A stretch of DNA of 64,000 bases from contig NZ_PZZZ01000010.1 in NCBI RefSeq assembly GCF_003046475.1, forward strand, positions 62,001-126,000, written 5' to 3'. Numbering within the stretch: position 1 is the first letter of the stretch; every line of letters begins with the position of its first letter. The notes below the pieces were generated by a model. That model ran no database searches and was not told the origin of the DNA. It saw only the letters and a list, made by a program, of their open reading frames with translations. Shown piece after piece: positions 1 through 10,068 of the stretch. Position numbers and translations under genes: made by a program. The stretch is from Mycoplana dimorpha (GTDB taxonomy: Bacteria; Pseudomonadota; Alphaproteobacteria; Rhizobiales; Rhizobiaceae).

Positions 1-546
1 GTAATGCTGGTGCCGCTCTATATTCTGGCGGTCGGCGCGATCTTCTCCGGGTTCATTGCCGTCGAATACTTCTACGGTCACCACTATGAGGAGTTCTGGC
101 AGGGCGCCATCTTCACCGGCGTGGAGAACAAGCTGATCGAGGAGTTCCACCATGTGCCGCTGTGGGTGAAATGGAGCCCGTTCGTGGCGATGGCGCTCGG
201 CCTGTTCACGGCCTGGTACATGTATATCCGCCGGCCGGACCTGCCGAAGTACCTCGCAGAGCAGCACCGCGGACTCTACCAGTTCCTTCTGAACAAGTGG
301 TACTTCGACGAGCTGTACGATTTCCTGTTCGTCCGTCCGGCACTCTGGCTCGGACGCCTGTTCTGGAAGGGCGGTGATGGCGCGGTCATCGACCGTCTCG
401 GCCCGAACGGCCTGGCTGCGCGGGTGCTCGACGTGACCGATCGCGTCGTCCGCCTGCAGACCGGATACCTCTACCACTATGCCTTTGCGATGCTGCTCGG
501 AATTGCGGCACTCGTTACCTGGATGATGCTCGGGAGTTCCATCTGA
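1..546 (+). CDS. nuoL: NADH-quinone oxidoreductase subunit L, 3' end (partial)
   Basis: C-terminal about 181 codons of the NuoL antiporter-like membrane subunit of respiratory complex I; the reading frame is open at the left edge, so the gene begins outside the window. The visible part contains a transmembrane segment around [19 protein letters not shown], a conserved stretch ending in [11 protein letters not shown], which is typical of NuoL C-termini, and a last hydrophobic helix ([18 protein letters not shown]). The stop codon TGA overlaps the ATG of nuoM, as expected for the nuo operon. The identification is secure because nuoM and nuoN follow directly. The key proton-channel residues lie upstream and cannot be checked. 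Confidence 0.95.
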   Translation, partial: VMLVPLYILAVGAIFSGFIAVEYFYGHHYEEFWQGAIFTGVENKLIEEFHHVPLWVKWSPFVAMALGLFTAWYMYIRRPDLPKYLAEQHRGLYQFLLNKWYFDELYDFLFVRPALWLGRLFWKGGDGAVIDRLGPNGLAARVLDVTDRVVRLQTGYLYHYAFAMLLGIAALVTWMMLGSSI

Positions 547-2057
547 TGACCGATTGGCCGATTCTTTCCGCGGTCACCTTCCTGCCGCTGGTCGGCGTGG
601 CGTTGCTGCTGCTGACGCGCGAGGACAGCCCGTATGGACGGCGGAACATCCTGAACGTCTCGCTGCTGACGACGGTATTCACCTTCATCCTGTCGCTGTT
701 CATCTGGGCGGGCTTCGACTATTCGAATCCCGGCTTCCAGATGCAGGAACGGCACGACTGGCTCGGCACCGGCATCAGCTATCATCTCGGCGTCGACGGC
801 ATTTCCATGCTGTTCGTCATCCTGACGACGTTCCTGATGCCGTTCTGCATCCTCGCGAGCTGGACTTCGGTCGAGAAGCGCCTGAAGGAATACATGATCG
901 CCTTCCTGATCCTGGAAGTCTTCATGGTCGGCGTGTTCGTCTCGCTCGACATCGTCCTGTTCTACGTGTTCTTTGAAGCCGGCCTGATCCCGATGTTCAT
1001 CATCATCGGCGTTTGGGGTGGCAGGGATCGTGTCTACGCGGCCTACAAGTTCTTCCTGTACACGCTGCTCGGCTCGCTGCTCATGCTGCTCGCGATCATG
1101 GCGATGTACTGGCAAGCCGGTACGACCAGCATTCCGGAACTGCTTGCCTACAGCTTCCCGGCCCAGATGCAGACATGGCTGTGGCTTGCCTTCTTTGCCT
1201 CGTTTGCTGTGAAGATGCCGATGTGGCCAGTCCACACCTGGTTGCCGGACGCGCACGTCCAGGCGCCGACCGCCGGTTCGGTCATCCTGGCCGGCATCCT
1301 GCTGAAGCTCGGCGGCTACGGCTTCATCCGCTTCTCGCTGCCGATGTTCCCCTTGGCGTCCGACTTCTTCGCGCCTTTCGTCTTCACGCTGTCTGTCGTG
1401 GCGATCATCTACACCTCGCTGGTGGCGCTGGTGCAGGAGGACATCAAGAAGCTGATCGCCTATTCGTCGGTCGCGCATATGGGCTATGTCACCATGGGCA
1501 TCTTCGCGGCGAACGCGCAGGGCGTGCAGGGCGCGCTGTTCCAGATGCTGTCGCACGGCATCGTCTCCGGTGCGCTCTTCCTCTGCGTCGGTGTCGTCTA
1601 CGACCGCCTACACACCCGTGACATCGCCGCCTATGGCGGCCTGGTCAGCAACATGCCCAAATACGCCGTGGCCTTCATGATCTTCACCATGGCGAACGTC
1701 GGCCTGCCGGGAACCTCCGGCTTCGTGGGTGAAGTGCTGACCGTGCTCGGCGTCTTCCGCGTCAACACCTGGGTTGCGCTGTTTGCCGCGACCGGCGTGA
1801 TCCTCTCGGCAGCCTATGCGCTGTGGCTGTATCGCCGCGTGATCTTCGGCCCGCTCGAGAAGGAGAAGCTGAAGGCGCTGCTCGACCTGTCGGGACGCGA
1901 GAAGGCGATCCTCTACCCGCTGATCGCGGCGACGATCTTCTTCGGCGTCTATCCGATGCCGGTCTTCGAAGTGACGTCTGCCTCCGTGGATGCCCTCCTG
2001 AACAATTACACTGCAGCCCTCGAAGCAGCGCAATCCATTGCGCTCTCGGCGAACTGA
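546..2057 (+). CDS. nuoM: NADH-quinone oxidoreductase subunit M
   Basis: 503-residue Mrp-antiporter-like membrane subunit of complex I, one of the three proton-pumping modules. About 14 hydrophobic segments are visible. The conserved helix with the essential glutamate (E144 in [13 protein letters not shown]) and the [19 protein letters not shown] segment are characteristic of the family. HMGYVTMG and the later conserved proline-rich segment are also present. The ATG overlaps the nuoL stop, indicating translational coupling. Length matches the family (about 500 residues). It acts in the inner membrane, coupling NADH oxidation and quinone reduction to proton export. Confidence 0.97.
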   Translation: MTDWPILSAVTFLPLVGVALLLLTREDSPYGRRNILNVSLLTTVFTFILSLFIWAGFDYSNPGFQMQERHDWLGTGISYHLGVDGISMLFVILTTFLMPFCILASWTSVEKRLKEYMIAFLILEVFMVGVFVSLDIVLFYVFFEAGLIPMFIIIGVWGGRDRVYAAYKFFLYTLLGSLLMLLAIMAMYWQAGTTSIPELLAYSFPAQMQTWLWLAFFASFAVKMPMWPVHTWLPDAHVQAPTAGSVILAGILLKLGGYGFIRFSLPMFPLASDFFAPFVFTLSVVAIIYTSLVALVQEDIKKLIAYSSVAHMGYVTMGIFAANAQGVQGALFQMLSHGIVSGALFLCVGVVYDRLHTRDIAAYGGLVSNMPKYAVAFMIFTMANVGLPGTSGFVGEVLTVLGVFRVNTWVALFAATGVILSAAYALWLYRRVIFGPLEKEKLKALLDLSGREKAILYPLIAATIFFGVYPMPVFEVTSASVDALLNNYTAALEAAQSIALSAN

Positions 2058-2073
2058 CGACGGGGTCTCTGAC

Positions 2074-3516
2074 ATGACTGCTGAACTTATTCTTGCCAGC
2101 CTTCAGCTCTCGACTCCCGAGATCATCCTGGCCGTCGGCGCGCTTGCGCTCTTGATGATCGGCGTGTTCTCCGGCGAGCGGTCGACCACGACGGTCACCG
2201 GTCTGGCGGTTGCGCTGCTGATCATCGCCGGCCTGTGGCTGGTGATGCGTGGCGGCGACGGCATGGCCTATGGCGGCGCCTTCGTCTCCGACCCGTTCGC
2301 CCGCTTCATGAAGGTGCTGATCCTGATCGGTTCGATCACGGCGATGGTGCTCACCGTCGGGCACGCCCGTTCGGACCGGATCGACCGTTTCGAGTTCCCG
2401 GTCCTGATCGTGCTGTCGACGGTCGGCATGATGCTGATGGCGTCGGCCAACAGCCTGATCGCCCTTTACCTTGCATTGGAACTGCAGTCGCTCGCGCTCT
2501 ACGTGGTTGCTGCATTCAATCGTGATAGCGTCCGTTCCACGGAGGCAGGTCTGAAGTACTTCGTGCTCGGCTCGCTATCGTCGGGCATGATGCTCTACGG
2601 CATGTCGCTGGTCTACGGCTTCACGGGACAGATCGGCTATCAGGAAATCGCTGCCGCCCTTTCGGCCGAGGGCCGCTCGCTCGGACTTGTGTTCGGCCTG
2701 GTGTTCGTGCTGGCCGGCCTGGCATTCAAGATCTCCGCCGTGCCGTTCCACATGTGGACCCCGGACGTCTATGAAGGCGCACCGACGCCGGTGACCGCCT
2801 TCTTTGCGGCCGCCCCCAAGGTGGCGGCGATCACCATGCTGGTGCGCATCGTCATCGATGCTTTCGAACCAGTCGTCGCCGACTGGCAGCAGGTCATCGT
2901 CTTCATTTCGATCGCCTCGATGCTGCTCGGCTCGTTTGCGGCCATCGGGCAGCGCAACATCAAGCGCCTGATGGCCTACTCTTCAATCGGCCACATGGGC
3001 TACGCGCTCGTCGGGCTTGCGGCCGGGTCGATGGCCGGCGTGCGCGGCGTGGTGCTCTACATGCTGATCTACATGGTCATGACGCTCGGCACCTTCGCCT
3101 GCATCCTGGCGATGCGGCGCCGCGAGGGTGGCAATGTCGAAGGGGTTGACGACCTCGCCGGCCTGTCGACCACGAACCCGTTCATGGCGAGCGTGCTGAC
3201 GGTGATGATGTTCTCGCTCGCCGGCATTCCGCCGCTGGCCGGGTTCTTCGCCAAGTACTTCGTGTTCATGGCGGCGATCGAGGCGCATCTCTATGCGCTT
3301 GCCATCATCGGCATGCTGTCCTCCGTCGTGGGCGCCTACTATTACCTGCGCATCGTCAAGGTCATGTGGTTCGACGCGGCGACTGACGAGTTCGCAAGGA
3401 CCCCGGGCGAACTGAAGTTGGTGTTCGGCCTGTCCGGCCTGTTCATCACCGCCTATGTGCTTATCGGAGGACCGATCGGCGAAGCCGCCGAAGCGGCCGC
3501 GCGGACCTTCTTTTGA
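2074..3516 (+). CDS. nuoN: NADH-quinone oxidoreductase subunit N
   Basis: 480-residue third antiporter-like subunit of complex I. I chose the ATG at 2074 ([11 protein letters not shown]) over the in-frame upstream codon at 2038 because it leaves 16 bases after the nuoM stop and starts exactly where NuoN homologues begin. Conserved features: [15 protein letters not shown] with the functional glutamate, [21 protein letters not shown], and [14 protein letters not shown]. This is the last gene of the nuo operon; the TGA overlaps the TTG start of birA, so complex I and biotin-ligase translation are probably coupled. Confidence 0.96.
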   Translation: MTAELILASLQLSTPEIILAVGALALLMIGVFSGERSTTTVTGLAVALLIIAGLWLVMRGGDGMAYGGAFVSDPFARFMKVLILIGSITAMVLTVGHARSDRIDRFEFPVLIVLSTVGMMLMASANSLIALYLALELQSLALYVVAAFNRDSVRSTEAGLKYFVLGSLSSGMMLYGMSLVYGFTGQIGYQEIAAALSAEGRSLGLVFGLVFVLAGLAFKISAVPFHMWTPDVYEGAPTPVTAFFAAAPKVAAITMLVRIVIDAFEPVVADWQQVIVFISIASMLLGSFAAIGQRNIKRLMAYSSIGHMGYALVGLAAGSMAGVRGVVLYMLIYMVMTLGTFACILAMRRREGGNVEGVDDLAGLSTTNPFMASVLTVMMFSLAGIPPLAGFFAKYFVFMAAIEAHLYALAIIGMLSSVVGAYYYLRIVKVMWFDAATDEFARTPGELKLVFGLSGLFITAYVLIGGPIGEAAEAAARTFF

Positions 3517-4280
3517 CGGGCGGGGCGGGAACAGGCCGGCTGACGCTGGATGATTTCCGGCACGAGGCGCTGGTCGAAACCGTCTCCACGAACACGGAGT
3601 GTTTCGAGCGCGCCCGCAAGGGCGCGCTTTCCGGTCTGTGGGTCACGGCCGCGCGCCAGACCGGGGGCAGGGGACGACGCGGGCGCCCGTGGACGTCGGA
3701 GCCGGGAAATCTCTATGCGTCGCTGCTGCTGATCGATCCGGCGCCGGTCGAGCGGCTCGGTTCGCTTCCGCTGGCGGCCGCAGTCGCCGTGCAGGCCGCG
3801 ATCGCCTCGGTCATGCCGCTCGCTTCGCCACCGGTCCTGATCAAGTGGCCGAACGACATCCTGATCGAACGCAAGAAGATCTGCGGCATCCTGGTGGAAA
3901 GCGAGATGCTGGCCGACGGGCGACAGGCGATCGTCATCGGCTGCGGCATCAACGTCGCCGTTGCGCCCGAGGGTGGCCTGTACCCGATCGGCAAGCTTTC
4001 CGACTACGGTTGCACGGTGGCCCCGGCCGAACTGTTCGCCCACCTATACCGGGAGATGGCGGACACGCTGCGGCTCTGGGACAGCGCCAACGGCATCGGC
4101 GAGATCATGGCCCGCTGGCGGAAGGTTGCCGGCGGGATCGGTGAAACCATAACGGTCAATCTGCCGACCCAATCAATTTCCGGGCGCTTTGCCGGAATTG
4201 ATGATACTGGTCTGCTGAAACTCGTCAATGACGATGGCGGCGTGCGTCTCATCGCAGCCGGCGATGTATTTTTTGAGTAA
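3513..4280 (+). CDS. birA: biotin--[acetyl-CoA-carboxylase] ligase
   Basis: 255-residue biotin protein ligase that adenylates biotin and transfers it to carrier proteins such as AccB and the pyruvate and propionyl-CoA carboxylases. The biotin/ATP-binding motif GRGRRGR is at residues 52-58 and the catalytic KWPNDI at 111-116 is followed by KKICGILVE. The N-terminal helix-turn-helix of E. coli BirA is absent, so this is a monofunctional ligase without repressor function. The start is a TTG sharing bases with the nuoN stop (TTGA). Placement directly behind nuoN is usual in Rhizobiaceae. Confidence 0.93.
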   Translation: MTGGAGTGRLTLDDFRHEALVETVSTNTECFERARKGALSGLWVTAARQTGGRGRRGRPWTSEPGNLYASLLLIDPAPVERLGSLPLAAAVAVQAAIASVMPLASPPVLIKWPNDILIERKKICGILVESEMLADGRQAIVIGCGINVAVAPEGGLYPIGKLSDYGCTVAPAELFAHLYREMADTLRLWDSANGIGEIMARWRKVAGGIGETITVNLPTQSISGRFAGIDDTGLLKLVNDDGGVRLIAAGDVFFE

Positions 4281-4296
4281 TCGGACTTTTCACAAG

Positions 4297-5964
4297 ATGG
4301 CAAATCAAGAAGACCTGGTGTTCCTGCCGCTCGGCGGCGTCGGCGAGATCGGCATGAATCTCGCGCTCTACGGCTATGGCACACCGGGGAACCGCAAATG
4401 GATCATGGTCGACTGCGGCGTCACCTTTCCCGGCCCGGACCTGCCCGGCGTCGATCTCGTCCTGCCGGACATCCGCTTCCTTGCCGAGGAGCGCAGGAAC
4501 CTCAAGGGCATCGTGATCACCCATGCGCATGAGGATCACTACGGCGCCCTGAACGATCTCTGGCCCGGGCTGAACGTGCCGGTCTACGCTTCGCCGTTCA
4601 CCGCCGGCATGCTCGAGGCCAAGCGCGACTACGAGCGCAGCCGCACCGAAATTCCGGTGACGATCTTCAAGCAGGGTGATCGCATCAATCTCGGTCCGTT
4701 CGAGATCGAGGCGATCGGCATGAACCACTCCATTCCAGAGCCGATGGCGCTGGCGATCAAGACGCCGCTCGGAACGGTGGTCCACACCGGCGACTGGAAG
4801 ATCGACCTTGATCCCTCGCTCGGCCCCCTGACCGACGAGCATCGCCTGCGCCAGCTTGGCGACGAGGGCGTGCTGGCGCTGGTCTGCGACAGCACGAACG
4901 CGCTGCGCGACGGCGTTTCGCCGTCCGAGGAGCAAGTCTCCGAGAGCCTGACGAAGATCATCCAGAGCTCCGAGGGCCGGGTGGGCATCACCACGTTCTC
5001 CTCGAATGTCGGCCGCATCCGGTCCGTGGCGAAGGCTGCCGAGGCCGCGGGTCGTGAGGTGCTCCTGCTCGGCAGTTCGATGAAACGCGTCGTCGCGGTG
5101 GCGCGGGACATCGGCTTGATGGAGGGCGTCAAGCCGTTCATCGACGAGGACGAGTTCAGCTACGTGCCGCGCGACAAGGTCGTGGTGATCTTGACCGGCA
5201 GCCAGGGCGAGCCGCGCGCGGCGCTCGCCAAGATCTCCCGTGACGAGATGCGCAACGTCACCTTCACCGCCGGTGACACGATCATCTTCTCCTCGCGCGC
5301 CATACCGGGCAACGAGAAGGGGATCAACGACATCAAGAACGGATTGATCGACCAGGGCATTCATGTCGTGACCGACGCCGAGGCGCTGGTGCATGTGTCC
5401 GGCCATCCGCGCCGCAGCGAGTTGCAGCAGATGTACGCCTGGACGCGCCCGCAAATGGTGGTGCCGGTGCATGGCGAGGCGGCGCACCTGGTCGCCCATG
5501 CCGAACTTGCCGAACAATCCGGCATCGCTACGGTGCCGCGCGTCCGCGACGGGCTGATGCTGCGCCTGGCGCCGGGGCCGGCGGAGGTGATCGACGAGGC
5601 GCCGTTCGGCCGCATCTACAAGGATGGCAACCTGATCGGTGACTACGACGAGATGGGCATCGGCGACCGCCGCAAGCTGTCCTTCGTCGGTCACGTCGCC
5701 GTCAATATCCTCCTGGACGCCCGTTACGATTTCCGCGGCGATCCCGACATCGTGCCGTATGGACTGCCGAAGTTCGACGATGAGGGCGAGGCCATGGACG
5801 ATACGCTCTACGATGCCGTGCTGTCCGCAGTCGAAAGCATCCCGCGGGCGCGGCGCAAGGATCTGGAGACCGTCCGAGAGGCGGTGCGGCGCGCCGTCCG
5901 CGCGATGGCCAACGAGGTCTGGGGCAAGAAGCCGGTCGTTACGGTCTTCGTGACCAAGGCCTGA
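4297..5964 (+). CDS. rnj: ribonuclease J
   Basis: 555-residue metallo-beta-lactamase/beta-CASP nuclease with 5'-3' exo- and endonuclease activity, acting in rRNA 5'-end maturation and mRNA decay. The zinc motif HAHEDH is at about residues 76-81. Further visible motifs are GMNHSIPEP, HTGDWKID and the beta-CASP element GSQGEPRAAL, with VSGHPRRSEL and PVHGEAAHL downstream. The ATG at 4297 (MANQEDLVFLPLGG) fits the family start; the longer in-frame extension back to 4228 overlaps birA and lacks homology-like sequence. It starts 16 bases after birA, so it is likely in the same transcript. Confidence 0.95.
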   Translation: MANQEDLVFLPLGGVGEIGMNLALYGYGTPGNRKWIMVDCGVTFPGPDLPGVDLVLPDIRFLAEERRNLKGIVITHAHEDHYGALNDLWPGLNVPVYASPFTAGMLEAKRDYERSRTEIPVTIFKQGDRINLGPFEIEAIGMNHSIPEPMALAIKTPLGTVVHTGDWKIDLDPSLGPLTDEHRLRQLGDEGVLALVCDSTNALRDGVSPSEEQVSESLTKIIQSSEGRVGITTFSSNVGRIRSVAKAAEAAGREVLLLGSSMKRVVAVARDIGLMEGVKPFIDEDEFSYVPRDKVVVILTGSQGEPRAALAKISRDEMRNVTFTAGDTIIFSSRAIPGNEKGINDIKNGLIDQGIHVVTDAEALVHVSGHPRRSELQQMYAWTRPQMVVPVHGEAAHLVAHAELAEQSGIATVPRVRDGLMLRLAPGPAEVIDEAPFGRIYKDGNLIGDYDEMGIGDRRKLSFVGHVAVNILLDARYDFRGDPDIVPYGLPKFDDEGEAMDDTLYDAVLSAVESIPRARRKDLETVREAVRRAVRAMANEVWGKKPVVTVFVTKA

Positions 5965-6031
5965 TCGATCGGCGGGCGTCACGCGACAGGGCGCCCGCGG
6001 TCCGGCCGGCTTGGATTGAAAGGAACGTCAG

Positions 6032-6436
6032 GTGCTTGGACGCGTCAATCACATCGCCATCGCGGTCCCCGATCTTTCCGCCGCAACCGCCACCTACCGT
6101 GACGTCCTCGGCGCGAAAGTGACAGCGCCGCAGGCTCTGCCCGAACATGGTGTGACCGTGGTGTTCGTCGACCTTCCGAACACCAAGGTCGAGTTGCTGG
6201 AGCCGCTGGGCGATGCATCGCCGATCGCCGCATTCCTGGGGAAGAACCCGGGCGGCGGCATGCACCATATCTGCTACGAGGTGGCCGACATCACTGCCGC
6301 CCGCGACCGACTGGTCGCTGGTGGCGCCCGCGTCCTCGGCGACGGCAATCCGAAGATCGGAGCGCATGGAAAACCGGTCCTGTTCCTCCATCCGAAGGAT
6401 TTTTATGGAACGCTGATCGAACTCGAGCAGGTGTGA
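6032..6436 (+). CDS. mce: methylmalonyl-CoA/ethylmalonyl-CoA epimerase
   Basis: 134-residue vicinal-oxygen-chelate (glyoxalase-like) enzyme that interconverts (2R)- and (2S)-methylmalonyl-CoA (or ethylmalonyl-CoA). Metal-ligand candidates: H7 in the N-terminal RVNHIAIAV, a glutamate in KVELLEPLG, the histidines of GGGMHHICYEV, and the terminal LIELEQ glutamate. Length matches the family (about 134). The start is GTG at 6032 behind a GGAACG-like ribosome site. It lies 67 bases after rnj. Its conserved position beside rnj in rhizobia is positional, not evidence of shared function. Confidence 0.92.
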   Translation: MLGRVNHIAIAVPDLSAATATYRDVLGAKVTAPQALPEHGVTVVFVDLPNTKVELLEPLGDASPIAAFLGKNPGGGMHHICYEVADITAARDRLVAGGARVLGDGNPKIGAHGKPVLFLHPKDFYGTLIELEQV

Positions 6437-6576
6437 CAGCACGCCGCTCCGAACAGGTTTGAAACGCGCTCGTTGCAGCGGTAAGAGAAAACACAGGGCC
6501 GATGCGCGTTCCGCCGGAGGGCGAGGGCCGGCACCATCGGTCGCTCATTCGGCGCAGCGTTTTCAGGATCGGACCT

Positions 6577-6846
6577 ATGCAGCTTTTCTCCTTAGCCGCC
6601 GTCTACTTCATCATCTGGTGGCTGTCGCTGTTTGTCGTACTTCCGTTCGGCCTGCGTACCCAGGCGGAGGAAAATGAGATCGTGCCGGGATCGGTGGAAA
6701 GTGCCCCGGCCCGGTTCCGGGCGGGCAGGGTGATGCTGGCGACCACGATCCTGGCGGCGATCATTCACGCCGGCTGGTATGTGCTGTCGGTCAAATACGG
6801 CTACGGCATCGATGCCCTGCCGCGGATGTACCCCAAGTTCGACTGA
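6577..6846 (+). CDS. DUF1467 family small membrane protein
   Basis: 89-residue protein with two predicted transmembrane segments: residues about 5-25 (LAAVYFIIWWLSLFVVLPFG) and about 52-72 (MLATTILAAIIHAGWYVLSV). Between them is a short soluble loop beginning RTQAEENEIVPG, which is the hallmark of DUF1467. Function is unknown. The ATG at 6577 is preferred over 6502 because the first helix then begins at residue 5 and AGGATCGG lies just upstream. It is the last gene before a large intergenic region and probably ends the nuo-birA-rnj-mce transcript, although I see no clear forward terminator. Confidence 0.85.
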   Translation: MQLFSLAAVYFIIWWLSLFVVLPFGLRTQAEENEIVPGSVESAPARFRAGRVMLATTILAAIIHAGWYVLSVKYGYGIDALPRMYPKFD

Positions 6847-6969
6847 GCGGAGGGCGGTGCCGGCGCAAGCCGTCGTAACAGTGGAAAGCCGGCATGCGCA
6901 TCTTTGCCGCAGGTTGCTGTCACGGAACTGTTACGAAAGCACCGTAGACGAGGCTACGGTTGTAGAGAG

Positions 6970-7117
6970 CAAAAAAAAACAAGGCAAAAAGCCTTGTTCT
7001 AGGTTTCGCGTGATCTTTGTCCGTTGCCGGTGGCAGCGTCTGCGCGCGCCAAAGATCTGATCCTCCCAAGACTTGACCGCGAAAATGGCAGGAATTGTGC
7101 TCCCTGCCTGTTTTGTG
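6970..7117 (-). ncRNA. probable alpha-r9 (Smr9C-like) trans-acting small RNA
   Basis: Seen: reading the reverse strand from about 7117 down to 6970 there are three hairpins. The first has arms GGCAGG/CCTGCC (about 7087-7107), the second GATCTTTG/CAAAGATC (about 7012-7057), and the third is an intrinsic terminator (6979-6997) ending in a run of nine T. A promoter-like ATGACA-N16-CTAGCT lies just upstream, predicting a transcript of about 148 nt. Known, from memory: the alpha-r9 family of Rhizobiales small RNAs is about 150 nt and is found beside proS. Position, strand, size and structure all agree, but I could not align it to the family. No good reading frame exists on this strand. Confidence 0.62.
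6971..6997 (-). terminator. intrinsic terminator of the reverse-strand small RNA
   Basis: Perfect 7-bp stem ACAAGGC/GCCTTGT with a 5-base loop. On the reverse strand it is followed by nine T residues, while on the forward strand the T-run is missing, so it acts on reverse-strand transcription. Confidence 0.8.
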
Positions 7118-7123
7118 GGCCGA

Positions 7124-7151
7124 AGCTAGCCCAAAGGTTGAGCATTGTCAT
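7124..7151 (-). promoter_or_regulatory. sigma70-type promoter for the small RNA
   Basis: On the reverse strand ATGACA (five of six matches to TTGACA) lies 16 bases before CTAGCT, which resembles the rhizobial -10 CTATAT. The predicted start is near 7117. The same -10 hexamer with the same 16-base spacer is seen before rpsD. A 10-base palindrome CATGATCATG at 7163-7172 sits about 50 bases upstream of the start and could be an activator or repressor site. Confidence 0.45.
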
Positions 7152-7381
7152 CTGATTTTTTGCATGATCATGACACTCAAGCGAATTTTCTCAATTCACC
7201 CCGTACCATGTTTTTACCTCTCATTTTTGCGGTTGAAGCCGGCTGCCGGCAGGCCACTGTTCGGTGAAAGCGGTGTGGTGCGGGTTTCCTTCCATCTGCG
7301 AAGCGTTTATGAACGCACCACAATCAACGCCATTTCGCCCCGATTCCCAGTTAGGCGAAACCTGTCTTTTGGAAACCGCCA

Positions 7382-8710
7382 ATGCGCCTCTCCCGCTACT
7401 TCATGCCGATTCTGAAGGAAAATCCCAAGGAAGCGGAAATCGTCTCGCATCGCCTCATGCTGCGCACCGGGATGATCAAGCAGCAGTCCGCGGGTATCTA
7501 TACATGGCTGCCGCTGGGCAAGCGCGTACTCGACAAGGTCAACGCTATCATCCGCGAGGAGCAGAACCGTTCCGGCGCGATCGAGCTCTTGATGCCGACG
7601 CTGCAGTCGGCCGAGCTCTGGCAGGAAAGCGGCCGCTACGATGCCTATGGCAAGGAGATGCTGCGCATCAAGGACCGCCAGGACCGGCCGATGCTCTACG
7701 GCCCGACCAACGAGGAGATGATCACCGACGTGTTCCGCTCCTACGTCAAGTCCTACAAGGATCTGCCGCTCAACCTCTACCATATCCAGCTGAAGTTCCG
7801 CGACGAGATCCGTCCGCGCTTTGGCACCATGCGCTCGCGCGAATTCCTGATGAAGGACGCCTACTCGTTCGACCTGACCCGCGAAGGCGCCGAGCACGCC
7901 TATAACCGGATGTTCGCCGCTTACCTGCGCACCTTCACGCGCCTGGGCCTGCGCGCCATCCCGATGCGCGCCGACACCGGTCCGATCGGCGGCAATCTCA
8001 GCCATGAGTTCATCATCCTCGCCGACACCGGTGAATCCGAAGTGTTCTGCCACAAGGAGTTCCTCGACTTCGACATTCCGGGCGAGGATACGAACTTCGA
8101 CGACGTCGCCGGCCTGAAGGCGATCTTCGACAAGTGGACCTCGCGCTATGCCGCGACCTCCGAAATGCACGACGAGGCTGCGTTCAACGCTATCCCCGAA
8201 GCCGAGCGCGTTTCGGCCCGCGGCATCGAGGTCGGCCACATCTTCTATTTCGGGACCAAGTACTCCGAGGCGATGGGCGCCAAGGTTCAGGGGCCGGATG
8301 GCAAGGAGCACACCGTCCACATGGGCTCCTACGGCATCGGGCCGACGCGGCTCGTGCCGGCGATCATCGAAGCGTCGCACGACGAGAACGGGATCATCTG
8401 GCCGAGGTCCGTTGCGCCGTTCGAGGTCGTCGTCATCAACATGAAGGTTGGCGACGCGGCCTGCGACGCTGCATGCGAATCGCTCTACACTGCGCTTTCG
8501 AGGGCCGGTGTCGACGTGCTCCTCGATGACAAGGACGAACGGGCCGGCACGAAGTTCGCCACCGCCGACCTGATCGGTGCGCCGTTCCAGGTCATCGTCG
8601 GGCCGCGTTCGGTCGCCGCCGGCGAGGTCGAGGTGAAGGACCGCAAGACCGGCGAGCGCGAAACGCTCACCGTCGAGGCGGCGATCGCCCGGCTCACGGC
8701 GAGGGACTAA
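7382..8710 (+). CDS. proS: prolyl-tRNA synthetase
   Basis: 442-residue class II synthetase charging tRNA-Pro. It is the short form typical of Alphaproteobacteria, without the 180-residue editing insertion found in E. coli ProS. Visible class II motifs: motif 2 around [20 protein letters not shown] and motif 3 in [16 protein letters not shown], with the anticodon-binding domain at the C-terminus ([20 protein letters not shown]). The ATG at 7382 is chosen for homology ([19 protein letters not shown]); the ribosome site (GGAAAC) is weak. It is followed 40 bases later by lolC. Confidence 0.96.
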   Translation: MRLSRYFMPILKENPKEAEIVSHRLMLRTGMIKQQSAGIYTWLPLGKRVLDKVNAIIREEQNRSGAIELLMPTLQSAELWQESGRYDAYGKEMLRIKDRQDRPMLYGPTNEEMITDVFRSYVKSYKDLPLNLYHIQLKFRDEIRPRFGTMRSREFLMKDAYSFDLTREGAEHAYNRMFAAYLRTFTRLGLRAIPMRADTGPIGGNLSHEFIILADTGESEVFCHKEFLDFDIPGEDTNFDDVAGLKAIFDKWTSRYAATSEMHDEAAFNAIPEAERVSARGIEVGHIFYFGTKYSEAMGAKVQGPDGKEHTVHMGSYGIGPTRLVPAIIEASHDENGIIWPRSVAPFEVVVINMKVGDAACDAACESLYTALSRAGVDVLLDDKDERAGTKFATADLIGAPFQVIVGPRSVAAGEVEVKDRKTGERETLTVEAAIARLTARD

Positions 8711-8750
8711 GCCGGGCGGACACGCGGCTGGAGACGGATCCGGAGGTATC

Positions 8751-10058
8751 ATGGCGGACGGGACGGGCGAGAGCACTGTTATCAAGGCGAAAGCGGCGCC
8801 CGCAAGCCGGCCCTTCTCGGGCTTCGAGCGGATGGTGGCGTGGCGCTATCTTCGCTCCCGCCGCCGGGAGGCGTTCATCTCCGTCATTGCCGGCTTCTCC
8901 TTTATCGGCATCATGCTGGGTGTGGCGACGCTGATCATCGTCATGGCGGTGATGAACGGCTTCCGCACCGAACTGATTTCGCGCATCCTCGGCATCAACG
9001 GTCACATGATCGTGCAGCCGATCGACCGCCCGCTGGACGACTACGCCCAACTGGCCGACCGTTTCTCCAAGGTGCAGGGCGTCAAGCTGGCGATCCCGCT
9101 GGTCGAGGGGCAGACGCTGGCATCCGGCAAGGGTGGGGCCGGAACCGGCGCGCTGGTCCGCGGCATCCGCGCCGAGGACCTCGCGAAGCTGAAGACGGTG
9201 TCCGATCACATCAAGGCCGGCGACCTGGTCGGGTTTGCCTCCGGCGAGGGGCTGGCGATCGGTGCGCGCATGGCCGAGCAACTCGGCATAAACGCCGGTG
9301 ACACGATCACGCTGGTCGCCCCGGAAGGCGACGTGACGCCGCTCGGCGTCAATCCGCGCGTCAAGACCTATACCGTTTCGGCGATCTTCGAGATCGGCAT
9401 GTCGGAATACGACGCCTCGATCATCTATATGCCGCTCGAGGAGGCACAGCTCTACTTCAATGCGGAGGGGCTGGTGCAGTCGATCGAGCTGTTCGTCGAC
9501 AATCCCGACGCGGTGGACGCGTTGCGGCAACCGATCGAGGCGGCGGCAGAGCGGCAGATCTATGTTACCGACTGGCGGCAGCGAAACCGCACGTTCTTCT
9601 CCGCCCTCGAGGTCGAGCGCAACGTGATGTTCATGATCCTTACGCTGATCGTGCTGGTCGCTGCGCTCAATATCATCTCCGGCCTGATCATGCTGGTGAA
9701 GGACAAGGGCAGCGACATCGCGATCCTGCGGACGATGGGGGCAACCTCGGGATCGATCATGCGGATCTTCTTCATGACGGGAGCGGCCATCGGTACGGTC
9801 GGCACGATTGCCGGCGTCATTCTCGGTGTGGTCGTGTGTATCAATGTGGAATCGATCCGACAGTTCTTCTCCTGGCTCTCGGGCCAGACGCTGTTCGACC
9901 CCGAGCTCTATTTCCTCAGCCAGCTGCCGGCCGACATGAACCTCGGCGAGACGGTGTCGATCGTCCTCATGGCGCTGACGCTGTCGTTCCTGGCAACGAT
10001 CTTTCCGGCGTGGCGGGCTTCCAGGCTCGACCCCGTCCAGGCCCTGCGGTACGAATAG
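8751..10058 (+). CDS. lolC: lipoprotein-releasing ABC transporter permease (LolC/LolE family)
   Basis: 435-residue inner-membrane permease that, with LolD, extracts outer-membrane lipoproteins and passes them to LolA. Topology matches the family: one transmembrane helix near residues 40-65 ([20 protein letters not shown]), a large periplasmic domain, then three helices in the C-terminal third, and the conserved [12 protein letters not shown] segment. Many rhizobia have a single LolC/E-type permease, probably working as a homodimer (LolF-like); no second copy is in the window. GGAGGT is well placed before the ATG. lolD starts 10 bases downstream. Confidence 0.93.
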   Translation: MADGTGESTVIKAKAAPASRPFSGFERMVAWRYLRSRRREAFISVIAGFSFIGIMLGVATLIIVMAVMNGFRTELISRILGINGHMIVQPIDRPLDDYAQLADRFSKVQGVKLAIPLVEGQTLASGKGGAGTGALVRGIRAEDLAKLKTVSDHIKAGDLVGFASGEGLAIGARMAEQLGINAGDTITLVAPEGDVTPLGVNPRVKTYTVSAIFEIGMSEYDASIIYMPLEEAQLYFNAEGLVQSIELFVDNPDAVDALRQPIEAAAERQIYVTDWRQRNRTFFSALEVERNVMFMILTLIVLVAALNIISGLIMLVKDKGSDIAILRTMGATSGSIMRIFFMTGAAIGTVGTIAGVILGVVVCINVESIRQFFSWLSGQTLFDPELYFLSQLPADMNLGETVSIVLMALTLSFLATIFPAWRASRLDPVQALRYE

Positions 10059-10068
10059 GAAACGACCG

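Larger units (their letters stand above)
6847..7381. other. 535-base intergenic region between the DUF1467 gene and proS
   Basis: Apart from the small RNA, its promoter and its terminator (6970-7151), I see no convincing coding sequence: the short open frames lack ribosome sites and have atypical composition. The stretch 7150-7330 is AT-richer than its surroundings and probably holds the proS promoter, but no clear -35/-10 pair stands out. Confidence 0.6.

Noticed and set aside
477-1556. Long reverse-strand open frame opposite nuoM
   Set aside because: High-GC antisense shadow: Arg/Asp/His-rich product without domains, opposite a clearly functional gene. The same applies to long antisense frames opposite rnj, dnaE, alaS, purB and the AsmA-like gene.
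7264-7905. Forward frame starting upstream of proS
   Set aside because: It overlaps proS in another frame and has no domain; the true gene is proS at 7382.
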